Shown: positions 34,967-47,463 of the stretch, in pieces
How positions within the stretch are numbered: the stretch's first letter is position 1
How the letters are laid out: each line of letters begins with the position of its first letter
Assembly: GCA_905182995.1 (NCBI GenBank)
Contig: CAJJDP010000036.1
Coordinates: 202,332-266,331, forward strand
Length of the DNA stretch: 64,000 nt
Source: Paramecium octaurelia
Lineage: Eukaryota > Ciliophora > Oligohymenophorea > Peniculida > Parameciidae
Direction of reading: 5' to 3'
Notes under the pieces: model-generated
The model's input: the letters and a program-made list of their open reading frames with translations, nothing else
Told to the model about the DNA's origin: nothing
Database searches by the model: none
Translations under genes and position numbers: made by a program

Positions 34967-35938
34967 ATGGATTATTAAGAATTGTACGACTTGAGGAAAA
35001 AACTTGTAGACTGGAAAAAGTTTCCCAAAGAAACTATTTGTATATTGAAATCGTTAGAATAATCTCCACTTGAATGGGAGAATGTCAATAAATCTAAAAT
35101 ACAAAAAACACTACATGCTCTTACAATAATAGATGATAATAATGATCCTCTAGTTACCACGATCAAAGCCAAAGCGTCAGCATTATAAGATCGTTTCAAA
35201 AGACTTTCCTAGGCCAAGGCTATTTAAAGAACATCATAAGAATAATAGCAGCAAGCAATTGAGGAAATTAAGATCTAAAAGTAAAGTAGTGTATAGAGCA
35301 CTTAGAGCAATAGATCATTACCTTGTAAGGATCTTTTTGAAAATCATCGAGTACCTTATCCAGCTTATGCGGATAGGCTCAAATATTTAAAGGGAATAAA
35401 TCAAATGTTTATTGCAAACATTTTCACCTTTAAAAAGGACAATGTCTTAAATGACTCTGAATATTAGACTATCAAAGAATGTGTAGAAATTATGGAAAAC
35501 ACCATATATCATAAAAGAGCAAAAGATCACACTCCTAGAAAAGCATATGAATAAGATTTGAGAATTTTAGCGGGCTTTTTAAAGAAAGATAAAAATGGTT
35601 CTCTCACTTACAGAATCTTTACAAAAGCTTTTGATCCTGTTTCCGCAGCTTAACTAAGGTATTTATAAAATAAACAAATTAGAGCAGCAGATTGGGTTGA
35701 TGACGAAACAAAGTAAGAATAAGCAAGAATAATTAAGGAGAAAATGGAAGCAGAATAAATCGGATTTTATAAGGATTTAAGCAAAAGAGAAATGGAAGGA
35801 GTTGAGGGAAAGACATGTAAGGGATGTGGTCAAAAAAAAGTATACCTTGTAGATGAGAAATAAACACGTGCATCAGATGAACCAACAACTAAATTTTTTG
35901 AATGTTACAACTGTGGAGACAAATTTAGAATTTGTTGA
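34967..35938 (+). CDS. Transcription elongation factor TFIIS
   Basis: Intronless 323-aa protein. Domain I (N-terminal LW-type helical bundle) is seen in LVDWKKFPKETICILKSLEQ. The central pol II-binding region lies around residues 125-250. The C-terminal zinc ribbon has CKGCG, the acidic loop RASDEPTT with the Asp-Glu pair that activates RNA cleavage, and CYNCG. TFIIS rescues backtracked RNA polymerase II by stimulating transcript cleavage. All four zinc Cys and the DE pair are intact. The reading frame upstream of the ATG has no TGA for a long way, but the J-protein uses another frame, so the two are separate genes. Confidence 0.95.
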
Positions 35939-36021
35939 TTATTAACAAACATTTTATTATAGCTTTCTTAAACAGAATTTAAAATAATTCTATAATTTAA
36001 CTCACATACAAGTTAATCATA

Positions 36022-36723
36022 TCACTCAAATTGTAACCACTGTTTTCTTTTCTCCACTTCTAACACTCCTTTTGTTAAGTGTAAAGATTAGATTTCTTCT
36101 TTAGTTTTTAATTTCTGATCCTCTTCAGGCTTCCAATAAATAAAATAATTTTTGTTTTCCAAGAATTATTTCAAATTATGAAAGCTTCCTGAACATGCCT
36201 TGAGAAGTGAGATCATTTTCTCAAATGGGATATCGTACCATATGCTCAAATCGTGTAAAGCATTCTAAAATTATTCCTATTTCAACCTCTACGACTATTA
36301 ATAGTTAGGATTAGTTGGAAACCTCTATTCTTAATAGGTAGGATTAGTACTATATAAAATATACTTTTATAGATCAGTAAGTTAATAATAGTTTTATGGT
36401 TAAGGTTATACTTCTGGCTAAATTCGAATCTTTTTCTTCAACAAAGGTTCCTCAGAAAGTTTGATTCCCTTTTTGGTTAAGGTTATATCCTTTTTCTTTT
36501 TGATTTCCTCATTGATTTTACAAATTTGTAATCCCTTTTTGTCATAAAATAATATTCCCTCCAAACCATTATTTTTAATAAATTCTATAATTTATTTTAA
36601 ATCTTCTTCTGTTAATTTCTTAATGCAATTAATATATCTAAGTTTTAATTCATCTGGTGTCTTATTATGACATTTTGATGATAATTATTCAAAATGTTAA
36701 TAGGTTAATTTTTCATTTAACAT
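36022..36723 (-). CDS. Candidate RAP1 C-terminal (RCT)-domain protein (233 aa)
   Basis: Intronless frame of 234 codons. Residues about 148-232 follow the pattern of the human TERF2IP/RAP1 C-terminal domain as I remember it: a helix ending in WYDIPFEKMISLLKACSG (compare FNLD...VTQAFLKNSG), then FL, then Trp-x-x-x-Asp/Glu-Asp (YWKPEEDQKLK), then LTKGVLEVEKRKQWL (compare KKFGAQNVARRIEF). The N-terminal 100 residues are helical and basic, without a visible BRCT or Myb domain. RAP1 binds telomeric or shelterin partners through the RCT. The match is by eye only; the telomere role is inference. Tail to tail with TFIIS. Confidence 0.55.
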
Positions 36724-36904
36724 TATTTCCAAAATCAACAGATCTTCATATAATGAAAATTAACTTTATTCTAAATATTAAACTATAAATATATTATTAA
36801 GAAACATTAATACCAATTTTCTTTTCCTTTTCTTAAGTATGTTCTGAAATGTATTGTTTTATCAATTGTAGCATTATAATTAAAACAAATTAATAATAAT
36901 TTTA

Positions 36905-37936
36905 TCATTTTTTATTTACTTTTGGTAAATACACTTTTTGATATGAAAATGTTTTGGACTGCTAGTTTTGCTTTTATTGTCTTGATACAGGCCTCAGAAA
37001 TACATCTAACTATCTAATGATCTTTGGGTCCTTATCTATTTATCTTGTACAATCTAAAAACGATTTTAACAATAATGATCCTCTACTTTTAGTCTTATTT
37101 TCATCATTTATTTATGTGCTTATCATTTTGCTAGCATTTGATACTTCATCCATTTCTTTGATTTTCTCCATTGCTTTTCTCATGCCATCTTCAAAATCTA
37201 AAATTTGATTTTTGTTAAACTTGGACTTTTTAAACATTGGGGTTTACAACTACTATAAAAGAGTGCTCCCTTTTAATTCTTTATAAACTTGAGCCCTAAG
37301 TGGAGTTTTTTATTGAGAATTTGAAGAATTTGCATAAATAAAAGTTTGGTATTCCTCCTCATCCTCTAGAGGTAAGAGTCTTATGAAAGAGTATTGTTTA
37401 GTTTTCTATCTTTAAATTTTAACTCTTTGTATTGGAATGGGCACGGCATCTGGCATTGTTTTACAAATTTATTACACATTTGATTCAACCTTGCCGTCGT
37501 ATTTTTCAATAAGTCTATGCAACTTCTGAATATCCCTTTTAGGTTATTCTAATGTTGGACTGATTAGTGGCTATTCTATTATACTAGTATTTTGCTGTAC
37601 TATTTTCTTTGGTGTAATTAAATAAAGTAAATTTCTAAGAGCCAATAATGATCAAATGTACTTTGTTATTTTTAATTCATGTGATTATGAAATATCGCTC
37701 TACTTAATTTTTTCATGTTGAGCGATTAACTTAGGTACAAGCTTTGACTCATTTACTTAGCCTTATTGATACTCCTCCAATTATTTATTGATTCCTCCTC
37801 CACACTCTAAACATTCACAACTTTTATTTCTTATTAAAATTGGAAAAGTATCAGTTTATTAAGTTTACCTATATGTATGTAGTTTCTTCAACTATCTTTT
37901 ATCTTGTAGGAGATTGTTTAAGATTCTTTTTTGCAT
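36905..37936 (-). CDS. Unknown basic protein with N-terminal Cys motif (334 aa)
   Basis: One 27-nt intron (37635-37661) gives 335 codons from ATG 37936 to TGA 36905-36907. Near residue 45 a Cys cluster, KSCECLECGGG, could bind metal. The rest is polar: proline-containing linkers, KIVQQNTSIIEQPLISPTL, an acidic LLPLEDEEEYQTFIY, and a basic Ser/Gln-rich C-terminus. No family recognised. Upstream of the RAP1-C-like gene on the same strand, about 180 bp apart. Confidence 0.7.
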
Positions 37937-38429
37937 TTAGTTTTATAATATTCATTAAACTATGTTCACTAAGATACTTATTTTTTTGATCGAAATTGTT
38001 CTAATTTCACTCTGGTATGTATTAATATGTTAAAATTTATAATCATTATAATTCTTAAAAAGTATTTATAAAATTATTAAAGGCTATAGTTTTTTTAGAA
38101 GTCAGACTAAATATAAAATGAAAAGATTGAACCTAATTTCAAGGATTATACTTGTCATCCTTATAGAATAAATAATTTTATATATCCAATGTAATAATTT
38201 TAAAATCAATATGTAAATAACTTATTCATGGTTCCTAATCAAATTTAGAGAAATATTATTAAACATAGAGATATTGAAGTTCTTGTGAGAATATAGATTA
38301 ATATTCATTATTTTGTAATAAAAATATTTTCTTAATACTTTATTATATCTTTTTTAGTAGACTATATATATAAGATCTAAATCAATAATTATTTAATTAA
38401 ATTGAAGCAATAATTAATAGTCACAAAGA
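37937..38429. other. Intergenic, nothing recognised
   Basis: About 490 bp of AT-rich spacer between two minus-strand genes; no credible frame on either strand. Confidence 0.5.
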
Positions 38430-40003
38430 TCAATATTTTAATTGATGTGTTTCATCATCAAAATTTTAATAGTAAGGGTGTTTTTTTCTTTGATAGGGTT
38501 TTTAATAGGGGACACTCAAACCTAGATCACGAATTGTTATGATGAATATTTCATTTGGAATTATTTCATAGAAAAAATTGATTTCCAGTTTCTTCAAAAT
38601 TTTATTATCATTCCACCTTTATATAAAATTATTTAATTCACTAAATGAAATCGAAATCTGTAAATAAGTATAGTCCTAATTTGATAAGCTAGTCAATTTT
38701 AGTAGTTTATGAACATTAACATCCATCTAATTAAAAATTTCAAAAATATGATAGAATGCAATTATGAACAAAATTTTATATGTGTGCACTACTAATTCTA
38801 CTTCACTCGAAATGATTTTTACATCATGATGAACAATAGTTTTTAATACTTTCAAAACCTTTAATGCGTCAAAAGACTTTATAGTTGATGATTAGAATGT
38901 GAAAGTGGAGGTACAACTTAAATTTAGTCTGATTAAATTTCTAATTATTTTTTATTTGGGCAATTTAAGGATTTTGTAGGTGTTGCTGATATGATTGGTG
39001 ATAAACTATTAAAATTTATTATAGTATTCCTTGATTTGTAGGTATTAACTCAATTCTGTTACGTTTGATTTGAAAACTATTAGGAATTAGGTTTTATCTG
39101 AGAATAATTCGGAGTAGGATATAATTTGGTTATTTTTAAAATTAGTTTGTATTTCTAGCTCTTGTTCAGAGTATTATTGGGCATTCCTTTGTCTCATTCT
39201 ATCAATAATAAAGGACTCCAAAGTCTAACCTTAGAGTTTGTAATTTCTGAGCATTTATCTCAAACGACACCCTTAACAGTAATCTAACAAGAGATCGGCT
39301 TAACTAAGTTGTTGTTGATGAGCATTTGTTTTAATCAGATGAAATTAAAAACTTTTATATTCAAAATAATAAAATGGTTATTTAATTACAATCGGTATAA
39401 ACTACTCTTTTCATATATGTAATAATTACATTATTAATCCTCTTTTAACTTTAGTAAATATTGCTTCCTCAAAGCCAAATGTAAAAAATAATAAGTCATT
39501 ATCTAGGCTATGATCAAGGAAAAACTTAAAAAATATTACTATGCCATGTATTCATTACCAAGTACAAAGGAAAATAAAATTCTGATTGTTGATATGAATA
39601 TTATCTAGTGTAAGCAGTGTTTAAATTCTGTTCCAAATAAAATTATCATCTAAACAACCATAATATTACACCCTTTGGCATATGCCTAATGTATTGAGTA
39701 TGAAGAGTCCAATTAAAAGTACTCTATTGCACAAATATAATTTATAAGTATTAAACATACATGAAGATAAGGTTTTAGTTTTGTGAATAGAATCAATCCA
39801 ATCACACACAAAATTACTATTACTAGTTCAATAGGCCAGGAGGTATTATTTTCATCAACTGAGTCAATTATGATTTTGAGTACATTATTTATAAGCACAA
39901 TAGTTATAATTCCTAAGTAAATGACCTTCCTCGCCCATAATCGATTTATTTAATAGTTTTCTTCTAATTATTTCGAATGAAATGTCAACGTAAAATTATT
40001 CAT
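38430..40003 (-). CDS. Multi-pass membrane protein, ciliate-type family (516 aa)
   Basis: One 23-nt intron (39407-39429) gives 517 codons. The first 200 residues contain about six membrane helices (for example VIYLGIITIVLINNVL and LVIVILCVIGLILF). A soluble C-terminal half of about 300 residues follows, with YKLQGQTLESFIIDRM as its most distinctive motif. The plus-strand gene at 56294-57937 shares the same layout and motif (NYQGKTVESIILQDI) and a similar start (MNNFTLTFHSKQLEE versus MNKYQLSFKDKEIEQ), so the two are paralogs. I see no kinase, cyclase or channel signature. Function unknown. Confidence 0.78.
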
Positions 40004-40582
40004 TATTAAAAAATAGATTATTATTATAATAACTACTTAAACACTCTCAATTAAAGATATATTAACAAATTCAATCTCCCTTCTTCTTATTTTGTTCTAC
40101 CCCTTCAGAATGTTTAAATACTAAATGTCTACAACATAATTTAACAATTAATAGTTATTTTTACATTTCATAATTAATTATAAAATTTGAACTATGAAAT
40201 AATAATATCAACTCAACAAATAAATAAATAATTAGCTTAATTTATAACATTTTCTATAAACCTAAAATTATACTCTATACAAAACAATTATGTCAATTAA
40301 TTTATTATTTATATAATGTAATTTTATTTCATAAATCAGTTCTGTGATGGTACAAATAAATTTTAAAAATTGTACAATTAAGATAATGTAAGTTTACATT
40401 GCAACTGCAGAATCGACCTAACACACTTGATTATAACCTTTTATGAAGCCTACCGAGAATAAGTTTCAGAATAGGTGAATTTATTTAAATGAAATACTTA
40501 TGTAATAAAATTTTCCACTTTATAAATTAATGTTATAAAAGAAAATGCCCTCTGAATTTAAATAAATAAAATTGCGTATTAA
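40004..40582. other. Intergenic, nothing recognised
   Basis: About 580 bp AT-rich region between divergent genes; presumably both promoters. No credible frame. Confidence 0.5.
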
Positions 40583-42339
40583 ATGTCCCAATTCTTATAA
40601 CCCACAATCCTCCTATTGAGAGAAGGCACTGACACGTCTCAAGGAAGAGCACAAATTGTCTCCAATATAAATGCAGTCTAAGCTGTGGCTGATGTGGTCA
40701 AGAGCACTCTTGGACCAAGAGGAATGGATAAAATGATATAGACAGGCCCTAAAGTTACTATTTCAAATGATGGAGCAACAATTCTCAATTTATTAGAAGT
40801 TGTGCATCCTGCTGCCAGAGTTTTAGTAGACATTGCCAAATCCTAAGATGATGAGGTTGGTGATGGTACAACTTCTACTACTCTTTTGGCAGCTGAATTA
40901 CTTAAGGAGGCCAAGCCATTCATAGAGGAAGGAATCCATCCATAAATAGTTATATAAGGATATAGAAAGGCTTTGGAGTTGGCATTAGAAAAATTAGAGG
41001 GATTTTCAATTAATATTGCCAAGGATTCTGCACAAGACAAAAGGGACACCTTATTGAAATGTGCTTAAACAGCTTTGAATTCCAAATTAGTATTATGATA
41101 TTTAAATTGTTAGTTAGCGAACACTAAGCACTTTTTTAGTGAATTGGTTGTTTCAGCAGTTGAAAAATTAGATCCTAATATATTGGATAGAGATTTGATC
41201 GGAATAAAAAATGTAACTGGAGGAAGTGTGACTGATTCATTTTTGGTTGATGGAGTAGCATTTAAGAAAACATTCTCATATGCTGGTTTTGAACAATAAC
41301 CAAAGAGATTTGAGAATCCAAAGATCTGTCTATTGAATCTAGAATTAGAATTGAAGAGTGAGAAGGAAAATGCTGAAATAAGAATTGAGAAACCTGAAGA
41401 ATATTAATCCATAGTGGATGCTGAATGGGCTTTAATATATGAGAAATTAGAGATTATTGTTAAGGCTGGTGCATAAATTGTGTTATCAAAATTACCCATT
41501 GGAGATTTGGCCACACAATATTTTGCAGATAGAAATATCTTTTGTGCTGGTAGAGTTACTCAAGATGATTTGTTACGAGTACAAAAAGTAATTACTAAAT
41601 TTATATATTAGGCAACTGGTGGCTAAGTGTAAACAACTGTTAATGGATTAAATCCAGAGACATTTGGAACATGTGGTTTGTTTGAAGAGGTTTAGGTTGG
41701 TGCTGAAAGATATAATTTATTTAAAAATTGTCCTTAAGTAAACAATTAGAAATATGAATATAGTCAAGAACGGCTACCATAGTTTTGAGAGGTGGAGCAG
41801 AATAATTTATCCAAGAAGCAGAAAGATCTTTGAATGATGCAATTATGATTGTTAGAAGATGTTTCAAAGCAAATAAAATAGTAGCTGGAGGTGGTGCTAT
41901 TGAATTAGAAATTTCAAGATTTCTTAGACATTATGCTAGATCAGTCACAGGAAAGACTTAATACATTGTGAATTCTTATGCAAAAGCACTTGAAGTCATT
42001 CCCAGAACAATTGCTGAAAATGCTGGTTTGAATTCAATTGAAATTATGAATAAATTGAGATAAAAACATGCATAGGGTGGTGAAGAAGGTAGATGGTATG
42101 GTGTTGATATTAATGGTGCATCTGGGGTTTGCGATACACATTCATCATTTGTATGGGAACCAACCTTAGTCAAAAGAAATGCACTGTGTTCTGCTACTGA
42201 AGTATTTTCAATTTCAATTTAGGCTGCTTGTGCAATCCTCTCTATTGATGAGACAGTGAAGAATCCTAAATCAGATTAGGATACCAAAATGAAGCCAAAA
42301 GGACAACCAGGAAGACCACCAATGGGGATGAGAAGATGA
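40583..42339 (+). CDS. CCT7: T-complex protein 1 subunit eta (CCT7)
   Basis: Introns 41090-41113 (24 nt) and 41738-41763 (26 nt) give 568 aa, normal for CCT. Group II chaperonin motifs are clear: [20 protein letters not shown] (eta-type start), [18 protein letters not shown], the ATPase motif [11 protein letters not shown], and GGGAIELE. The eta-specific C-terminus ends in a Gly/Pro-rich tail ([12 protein letters not shown]). CCT folds actin, tubulin and WD40 proteins in the cytosol as an eight-subunit double ring. The gene is complete, and its introns provided the first test of the Paramecium-like gene structure in this window. Confidence 0.97.
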
Positions 42340-42493
42340 GTGTTTTATAATATAAAAATTAATATTTGAGCATTTGAGAATTAATACTTAGTAATTATGT
42401 CAAAATTGTAGATGAGTTCTGAATATCAATATTAATAAATAATGCTTTTAAAAATTATTATGGTTTTATGATGATTATTTTTTAACAATTGAA

Positions 42494-42734
42494 TCATTCT
42501 TCTCTTAATGGTACAATTGCTGGTGCTACAATTTTTAATACTTCTACTAATCTTCTGTGGCAATTCAATACAGCTTGATGATCGCTATCTTAAAATTTTC
42601 CGACAGGTCTTTATCCTATTTAATGATTTAATTATTTGTTTACCTGTAATTTATTTATAGCAAACTCTAAATAGTCTATTAACTGTCTCTTGATTTGCAA
42701 TTGATAAGATACGGTCTGCTTAGGCTTCACTCAT
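42494..42734 (-). CDS. Small conserved-looking protein (70 aa)
   Basis: A 28-nt intron splits 71 codons. The sequence is dense and balanced (SIANQETVNRLFRVCYKQIT ... LNCHRRLVEVLKIVAPAIVP), unlike random AT-rich frames. There are only two Cys, so the twin CX3C/CX9C motifs of small Tim proteins are absent. The size suggests a small mitochondrial or complex subunit, but I cannot name it. It lies about 150 bp downstream of CCT7 on the opposite strand. Confidence 0.68.
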
Positions 42735-42973
42735 CTTCACAAAATTAATTTATATATATATTAATATTATATATCTACAAATTTTAACTTTTAATTTACC
42801 CATATATAAGTTTATTCCTCAATTTGTATTAACAATTCTATGTGCTTATATATAGTGGAGTAGACTAATTATTCAAGATTTGTATTCTTAATGAAAGCCA
42901 ATATAACTACATTATAATTAGATTGTTATCATATGGATATTGTTATTTTGGATTATTATTTATATGAAATAAT

Positions 42974-43413
42974 TCAATCTGTGAAATAAAAGAAATCATG
43001 AGCTGCATTATCGTATAATCTCATGCAAAAGCATCCAACTATTTTTTAATAGAATGCTTACGTCCATAGCTAAACACTACAGGGAACCAGAAATTTCGAA
43101 TATTCTTTCTGTACCATGCTCCGTAAAAGAGTCTTTTAAATAAATATTCCTTGGGACCTCCAAACATATAATGAAAATTGTGATGTTGATTAGATAATGA
43201 TCTTGAATGCTAAATAAAACCCTTAAATGTTTATCAACAGATTTTTACTCTTTCATAGTTGAATTTATCGTGATAGTTTGATAAATTATTCTTGCTATTA
43301 TGTGCCATGTATTCTGCTCTTTCTGGTAGATGTCTCAAACCACCTCTAAATGTTCTGAATTCATCAGACTTATATTCACTAACATATGTCAATCCTGCTC
43401 CCTTTGCGTTCAT
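42974..43413 (-). CDS. Small Arg/Tyr/Phe-rich protein, possibly mitochondrial (129 aa)
   Basis: Two introns (27 and 23 nt) give 130 codons. Notable segments: RTFRGGLRHLPERAEYMAHN, then YLFKRLFYGAWYRKNIRNFW and a Phe/Tyr-rich end. No signal peptide. Such short aromatic-basic proteins occur among ciliate-specific subunits of respiratory and ATP synthase complexes, but I have no specific match. It is upstream of the 70-aa gene on the same strand. Confidence 0.66.
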
Positions 43414-43951
43414 AAGATATTAATTTATTTAATCTAATAACCAAAAATAAATATAAAATCTCTTTCTATTTTAATGTGAATAGCCTTAATTATCTATTCA
43501 ATTAAAATCATAATATTATGAATCGTTTTCATAAGCATCTAAGTCTGCAAGAAACTTCTATTAAAATTTTAAATTTACCCTTGTAGTCAGCATATTTATT
43601 ATTTTATTTGATAATGATAATGATAAATTAACCTATTCACACACTTTATATTTTGATTTAGCTATAGAAAAATTTTAAACTAAAATGTTCTTAGTTTAAT
43701 AGTTCGTTTCTGAAATCAATCTGAATATCAGATGAGATTTTGTTTGAAAGTAAGCATAAAAAATGTTTGAAAAATTAAATTCAATTTTTATACATATTTT
43801 ATCCCCTCATACAATACTGAAGTAGATTGTTATATAGTATAAAAATAAACATAGAAAATAAAATTAAAAGAAAAGAAATGAATAACATAATATAATTTAT
43901 TTGATTTATAATATTTTAACAGATTATTATAATTTTTAACGTATAATTAAA
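43414..43951. other. Intergenic, nothing recognised
   Basis: About 540 bp AT-rich spacer between divergent genes; no credible frame. Confidence 0.5.
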
Positions 43952-44985
43952 ATGCTTCAAGAACAGTACAGATTCTTTGGTAAGGAAATAGTCAATTCTT
44001 CTGGTGAATTTTATAAAGAAAACATTGAGAGGAATAAATCAAAACATTTAACAGTACTACCTAGATATTTAAAACTGAATTTGTGGTGTGGGGAAAAGGA
44101 AAACTAGATGGAAGAAGAGCCCAATATTAATTAATTGTGTCAATTCGATTAATAGATAATAAAGGATCCATAATTTACACCAATATACAATTAAGAGATC
44201 TTTTAATATCTCCTAAGTTAAGAACAGAAATATCTAGTTAGTATTAATTATATGAATGAACAACAATAACCAGACTTAAATGCAAGAATGAGATCTATTT
44301 TAGTTGATTGGTTAGTAGATGTCCACCTTAAATTTAAATTAAGGGATGAAACCTTATATTTAACATCGTATTTAATTGATAGATTTTTGAATATTCAAAA
44401 AACAACTAGATAACAATTATAATTAGTAGGAGTAGCCTCCCTATTTATAGCTTGTAAATATGAAGAAATATACCCCCCAGATCTAAAAGATTTTGTTTAT
44501 ATAACAGATAATGCATATACAAAATAAGATGTTTTGGATATGGAAGGTCAAATTTTGCAGACTCTAGGTTTCTCAATAACTCAACCATCTAGCTATAGCT
44601 TCTTATAGAGATTTGGCAGAATCGCTGGATTGGATACAAAAAATTTATTTTTGGCCCAATATTTATTGGAACTGTCTATAGTCGACATCAAATTCATGAA
44701 TTATAAGCCATCTTTCTTGACTTCTGCAGCAATCTATTTAGTCCATAAGATAAGGTATCAAACTTATATTTTCATAGAAAGACTCCTTAATCTTGGAATG
44801 AAGAGATGCAAAATACAACAGGATACAATGAATAAGAACTGAGATTTTGTGCTAAAGAAATGTGTTTGGTCCTTTAATCTTCGGATAAATCAAATCTCTA
44901 AGCAGTAAGAAAGAAGTTTGCTTAGCCAAAATATCAAGAAGTTTCTAGGATCAGAGTTGAAAGACAAACAAAACCATAAAAATGA
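43952..44985 (+). CDS. B-type (mitotic) cyclin
   Basis: One 23-nt intron (44755-44777) gives 336 aa. Two cyclin folds are present. Box 1 has [18 protein letters not shown], then [34 protein letters not shown] and the box 2 start. The MRxILVDWL signature and the Lys-Glu pair that contacts the CDK are intact, as in cyclins A/B. The N-terminal tail is short and I see no clear destruction box. It would partner a CDK to drive nuclear and cell division; Paramecium has many cyclin paralogs. The C-terminus is basic ([14 protein letters not shown]). Confidence 0.93.
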
Positions 44986-45092
44986 ATTTTTAATTCATTT
45001 CTAGTTATATTTATACAAATACATATACGTGAATAAATATCAAAAATAAAATATTCTATCATAATTTAATTAAAGTAGGATACTCACTATAT

Positions 45093-46199
45093 TCACTCAT
45101 ATTGTTAAGTGAATTAACGAGATATGTTAGCACTCTTAGCAACTGATTGATTAGCACTTTTGGTTCTAAATCTGTAAGCATCAAAGGATCTTCTTGAAGC
45201 CAAGGTTATGATCCTGTCCTTATTGAATCTCTCATTAATATCTTAAACGCAATGTCTATTTATATTGACCCATCTAGTCTCATTTGCTTATTTTTGCAAT
45301 AGATGAGTTGCTTATTCACTTGCAACTTTTTACATAAATGCTGATATCTAACAGGATTATCTTTTTTTCAAAACCTTTAACTTATTTTTCACTTTGGATT
45401 TTAACTAAATAAGAATCATCTTAAAAATACAATCATTTCTTGTTATTTCTTTTCCAAATACTCAATAAAATCTGCTTCTTCCTTAACTTTTTCTGCCTAC
45501 TAAAATTCCTTTAATTTTAAAAGCTATTTCTGTTTCTATCTCAAATCTAGAACCTTTTTTGAAACCTTAAACACTTTGGGCTATAGCTCTTCCTAATACT
45601 ACTTGCTCATCTCTTAGACTGTTTTTTTTTGTTATTCCTAATAAAATCAATATTGTTTTTACTATTAGCATATTAAATTTATAAAATCTACTATTTTAGA
45701 AATCGATTACAAACTCATTCCACTTTTTTTATTAATGAAATTAATGTTCAAAAGCTGTTTTTTAGATCAAAGTTTCTTAATATTTTTGTAATTGTTTTAT
45801 ATAGTTTTTCCACCTTTTCTACTACTTTGTCTTTATGTCTTATATTCTATTCTCAATTCTATGCATTTCCCTTGCATCCCCATTCTTACAACAGACTTTA
45901 TAATAATCTTTAAGCATAATTATTAAATCATTTATTTATGGATTATTTAAATAATCTATTCTCCTTCTATCTCTTTGATTTCCTTCCATTTAAGCTATTA
46001 GCATTTCGCTCTGTGTTTAATTTAAACTTAATTCTTGTTATTGTTACATTACAGATTGTCTTAACTCTTCATAATAATCTATTTCTGTTATGAGCATAAT
46101 AATATCTTCAATTGCAAATTCCTTGCATTCCTTAAGCAGCAGGTTGTCGAAGTAAATTTTGTCTATAAAATTAGAATCTAAATACAATCCTTATTGCAT
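45093..46199 (-). CDS. Coiled-coil protein, possibly ciliary/basal body (351 aa)
   Basis: Two introns (25 and 26 nt) give 352 codons from ATG 46199 to TGA 45093-45095. Long coiled coils run from about residue 90 to 290 (KKTVQEMSKQYQEELQPKVF, KEEADFIEYLEKKQQEM). The C-terminal block ETRWVNINRHCVQDINERFN then KDRIITLASRRSFDAYRF is compact and looks conserved. No named family recognised; the style fits ciliary or cytoskeletal proteins. Its first 70 bases lie inside the exact repeat that recurs after the gap at 47463. Confidence 0.72.
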
Positions 46200-47279
46200 T
46201 CATAAATATTAAACAAAATCTTATCTATCTACTCTAACTATATAAATCCAACTTATTATTCATCCTATTGATTGAAAAGCCTCATAAGAGTTCCTAGTTT
46301 CACAGTATTAATCATTTATTAATAAAAACAAAAATTAATATTTTCATAGGTTATGATAATAGAATAATTGATTTCAAAAAATCATTAGAAGACAATCAAA
46401 ATAGTTATGCAAAATTGATAATGGAATAATATTCAAATAAAAGATCTAAATTCTACAGTTATTATTTTCAATATATTTAAATGAACATTAATCCTACTCA
46501 TATATAGTATCATATTAGATATCGACTCTTTATTAGGATAAATAAGGTAATATTTATTATTGTAAGTTCCTTCTTTTTTGAAAATATTTGTTTTATTTTT
46601 CTTCTTTTTATTGTTATTATTAAAACTGAAATTAATGAAATTTCTAAAGTATTATTGAATATCACTTATATTTTAGTAAAAATTATACTATGAGACGTTT
46701 AATATTAACAACCTTTAAGAATTATTTAATAATATCTATTCAAACATCAAAACTATATTATATTTGAACAATGATTACTTTGTATTTACTATAAATTGAC
46801 TCAAATAAAAATACTCTATATTACTGTGTTTTTTTGAAAAAATATTGGATCTTATTAATATTATTAATATTCTCCATATTTTTTTCATTTGGTTGAACTG
46901 TATTAGAATTCAATCTGATTTAATGTACTAATAAATTGATATTATAATATGATTATAATAATCAAGTATTGATTTTTTAGGATGACTAATTTGAGATCTA
47001 TTGTCTTGTATATATTATATTTAAAAACAAGCAGATGTAATGGTTAGGCAAATTAAAATGGATTCTATGCAAATATATCATATGTATAGAAATAAACAGT
47101 TTATAAATAAAATAATAGATCCGTTAAACTTTTGGATGTGTTTTTGATGCATCTATAAGTGGAAACAATAAATATACTAATTGCTAATGATCATATATTA
47201 TTTTGTTTTCATTTTTGTACTTTAGAAGTGATTTGTAATAAGTTCTTTGGTGTCTAAGATAACAAATTAAATAATAAAA
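46200..47279. other. Intergenic, nothing convincing
   Basis: About 1.1 kb between divergent genes, present again at 47533-48612. It holds a 70-codon hydrophobic frame near 46481 that has no supporting features. Probably promoter and spacer DNA. Confidence 0.45.
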
Positions 47280-47462
47280 ATGAAAGCTAAAGCAATAATT
47301 GAATTTGTCGTTTTTTTGGATTCTCTTAAAACTATTGGGATCTTTTTATTGGATGAGGGAATGTATCAAATAAGGATTAACTTATATATATAGAGTGTAA
47401 GTGATTTTGAGTATTGCAGTCCCAAAATTTGAAGATTCCTCTCACTCCGAAAGAAACTTTGT
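47280..47462 (+). CDS. FAM135-like gene, first exon duplicated at gap
   Basis: Same as the start of the complete gene at 48613 (MKAKAIIEFVVFLDSLKTIG ...), cut at the N. Read as unmerged contig overlap. Confidence 0.6.
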
Positions 47463-47463
47463 N
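47463..47463. other. Assembly gap marker (single N)
   Basis: A lone n between the two copies of the 1,332-bp exact repeat. Confidence 0.9.

Larger units (their letters stand above)
46131..47462. repeat. Exact 1,332-bp direct repeat, copy 1 (contig end overlap)
   Basis: Identical by eye to 47464-48795 (offset 1333), ending exactly at the N. It contains the 5' end of the coiled-coil gene and the first exon of the FAM135-like gene, both duplicated artificially. Confidence 0.9.

Noticed and set aside
34708-35938. J-protein fused to TFIIS in one long TGA-free frame
   Set aside because: The unspliced frame is open through both, but the J-protein's last 22-nt intron moves it to another frame that ends at 34847, and TFIIS has a canonical start at 34967.
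46481-46700. 70-codon hydrophobic ORF in the spacer before the FAM135-like gene
   Set aside because: No conserved features and a composition expected from AT-rich non-coding DNA.
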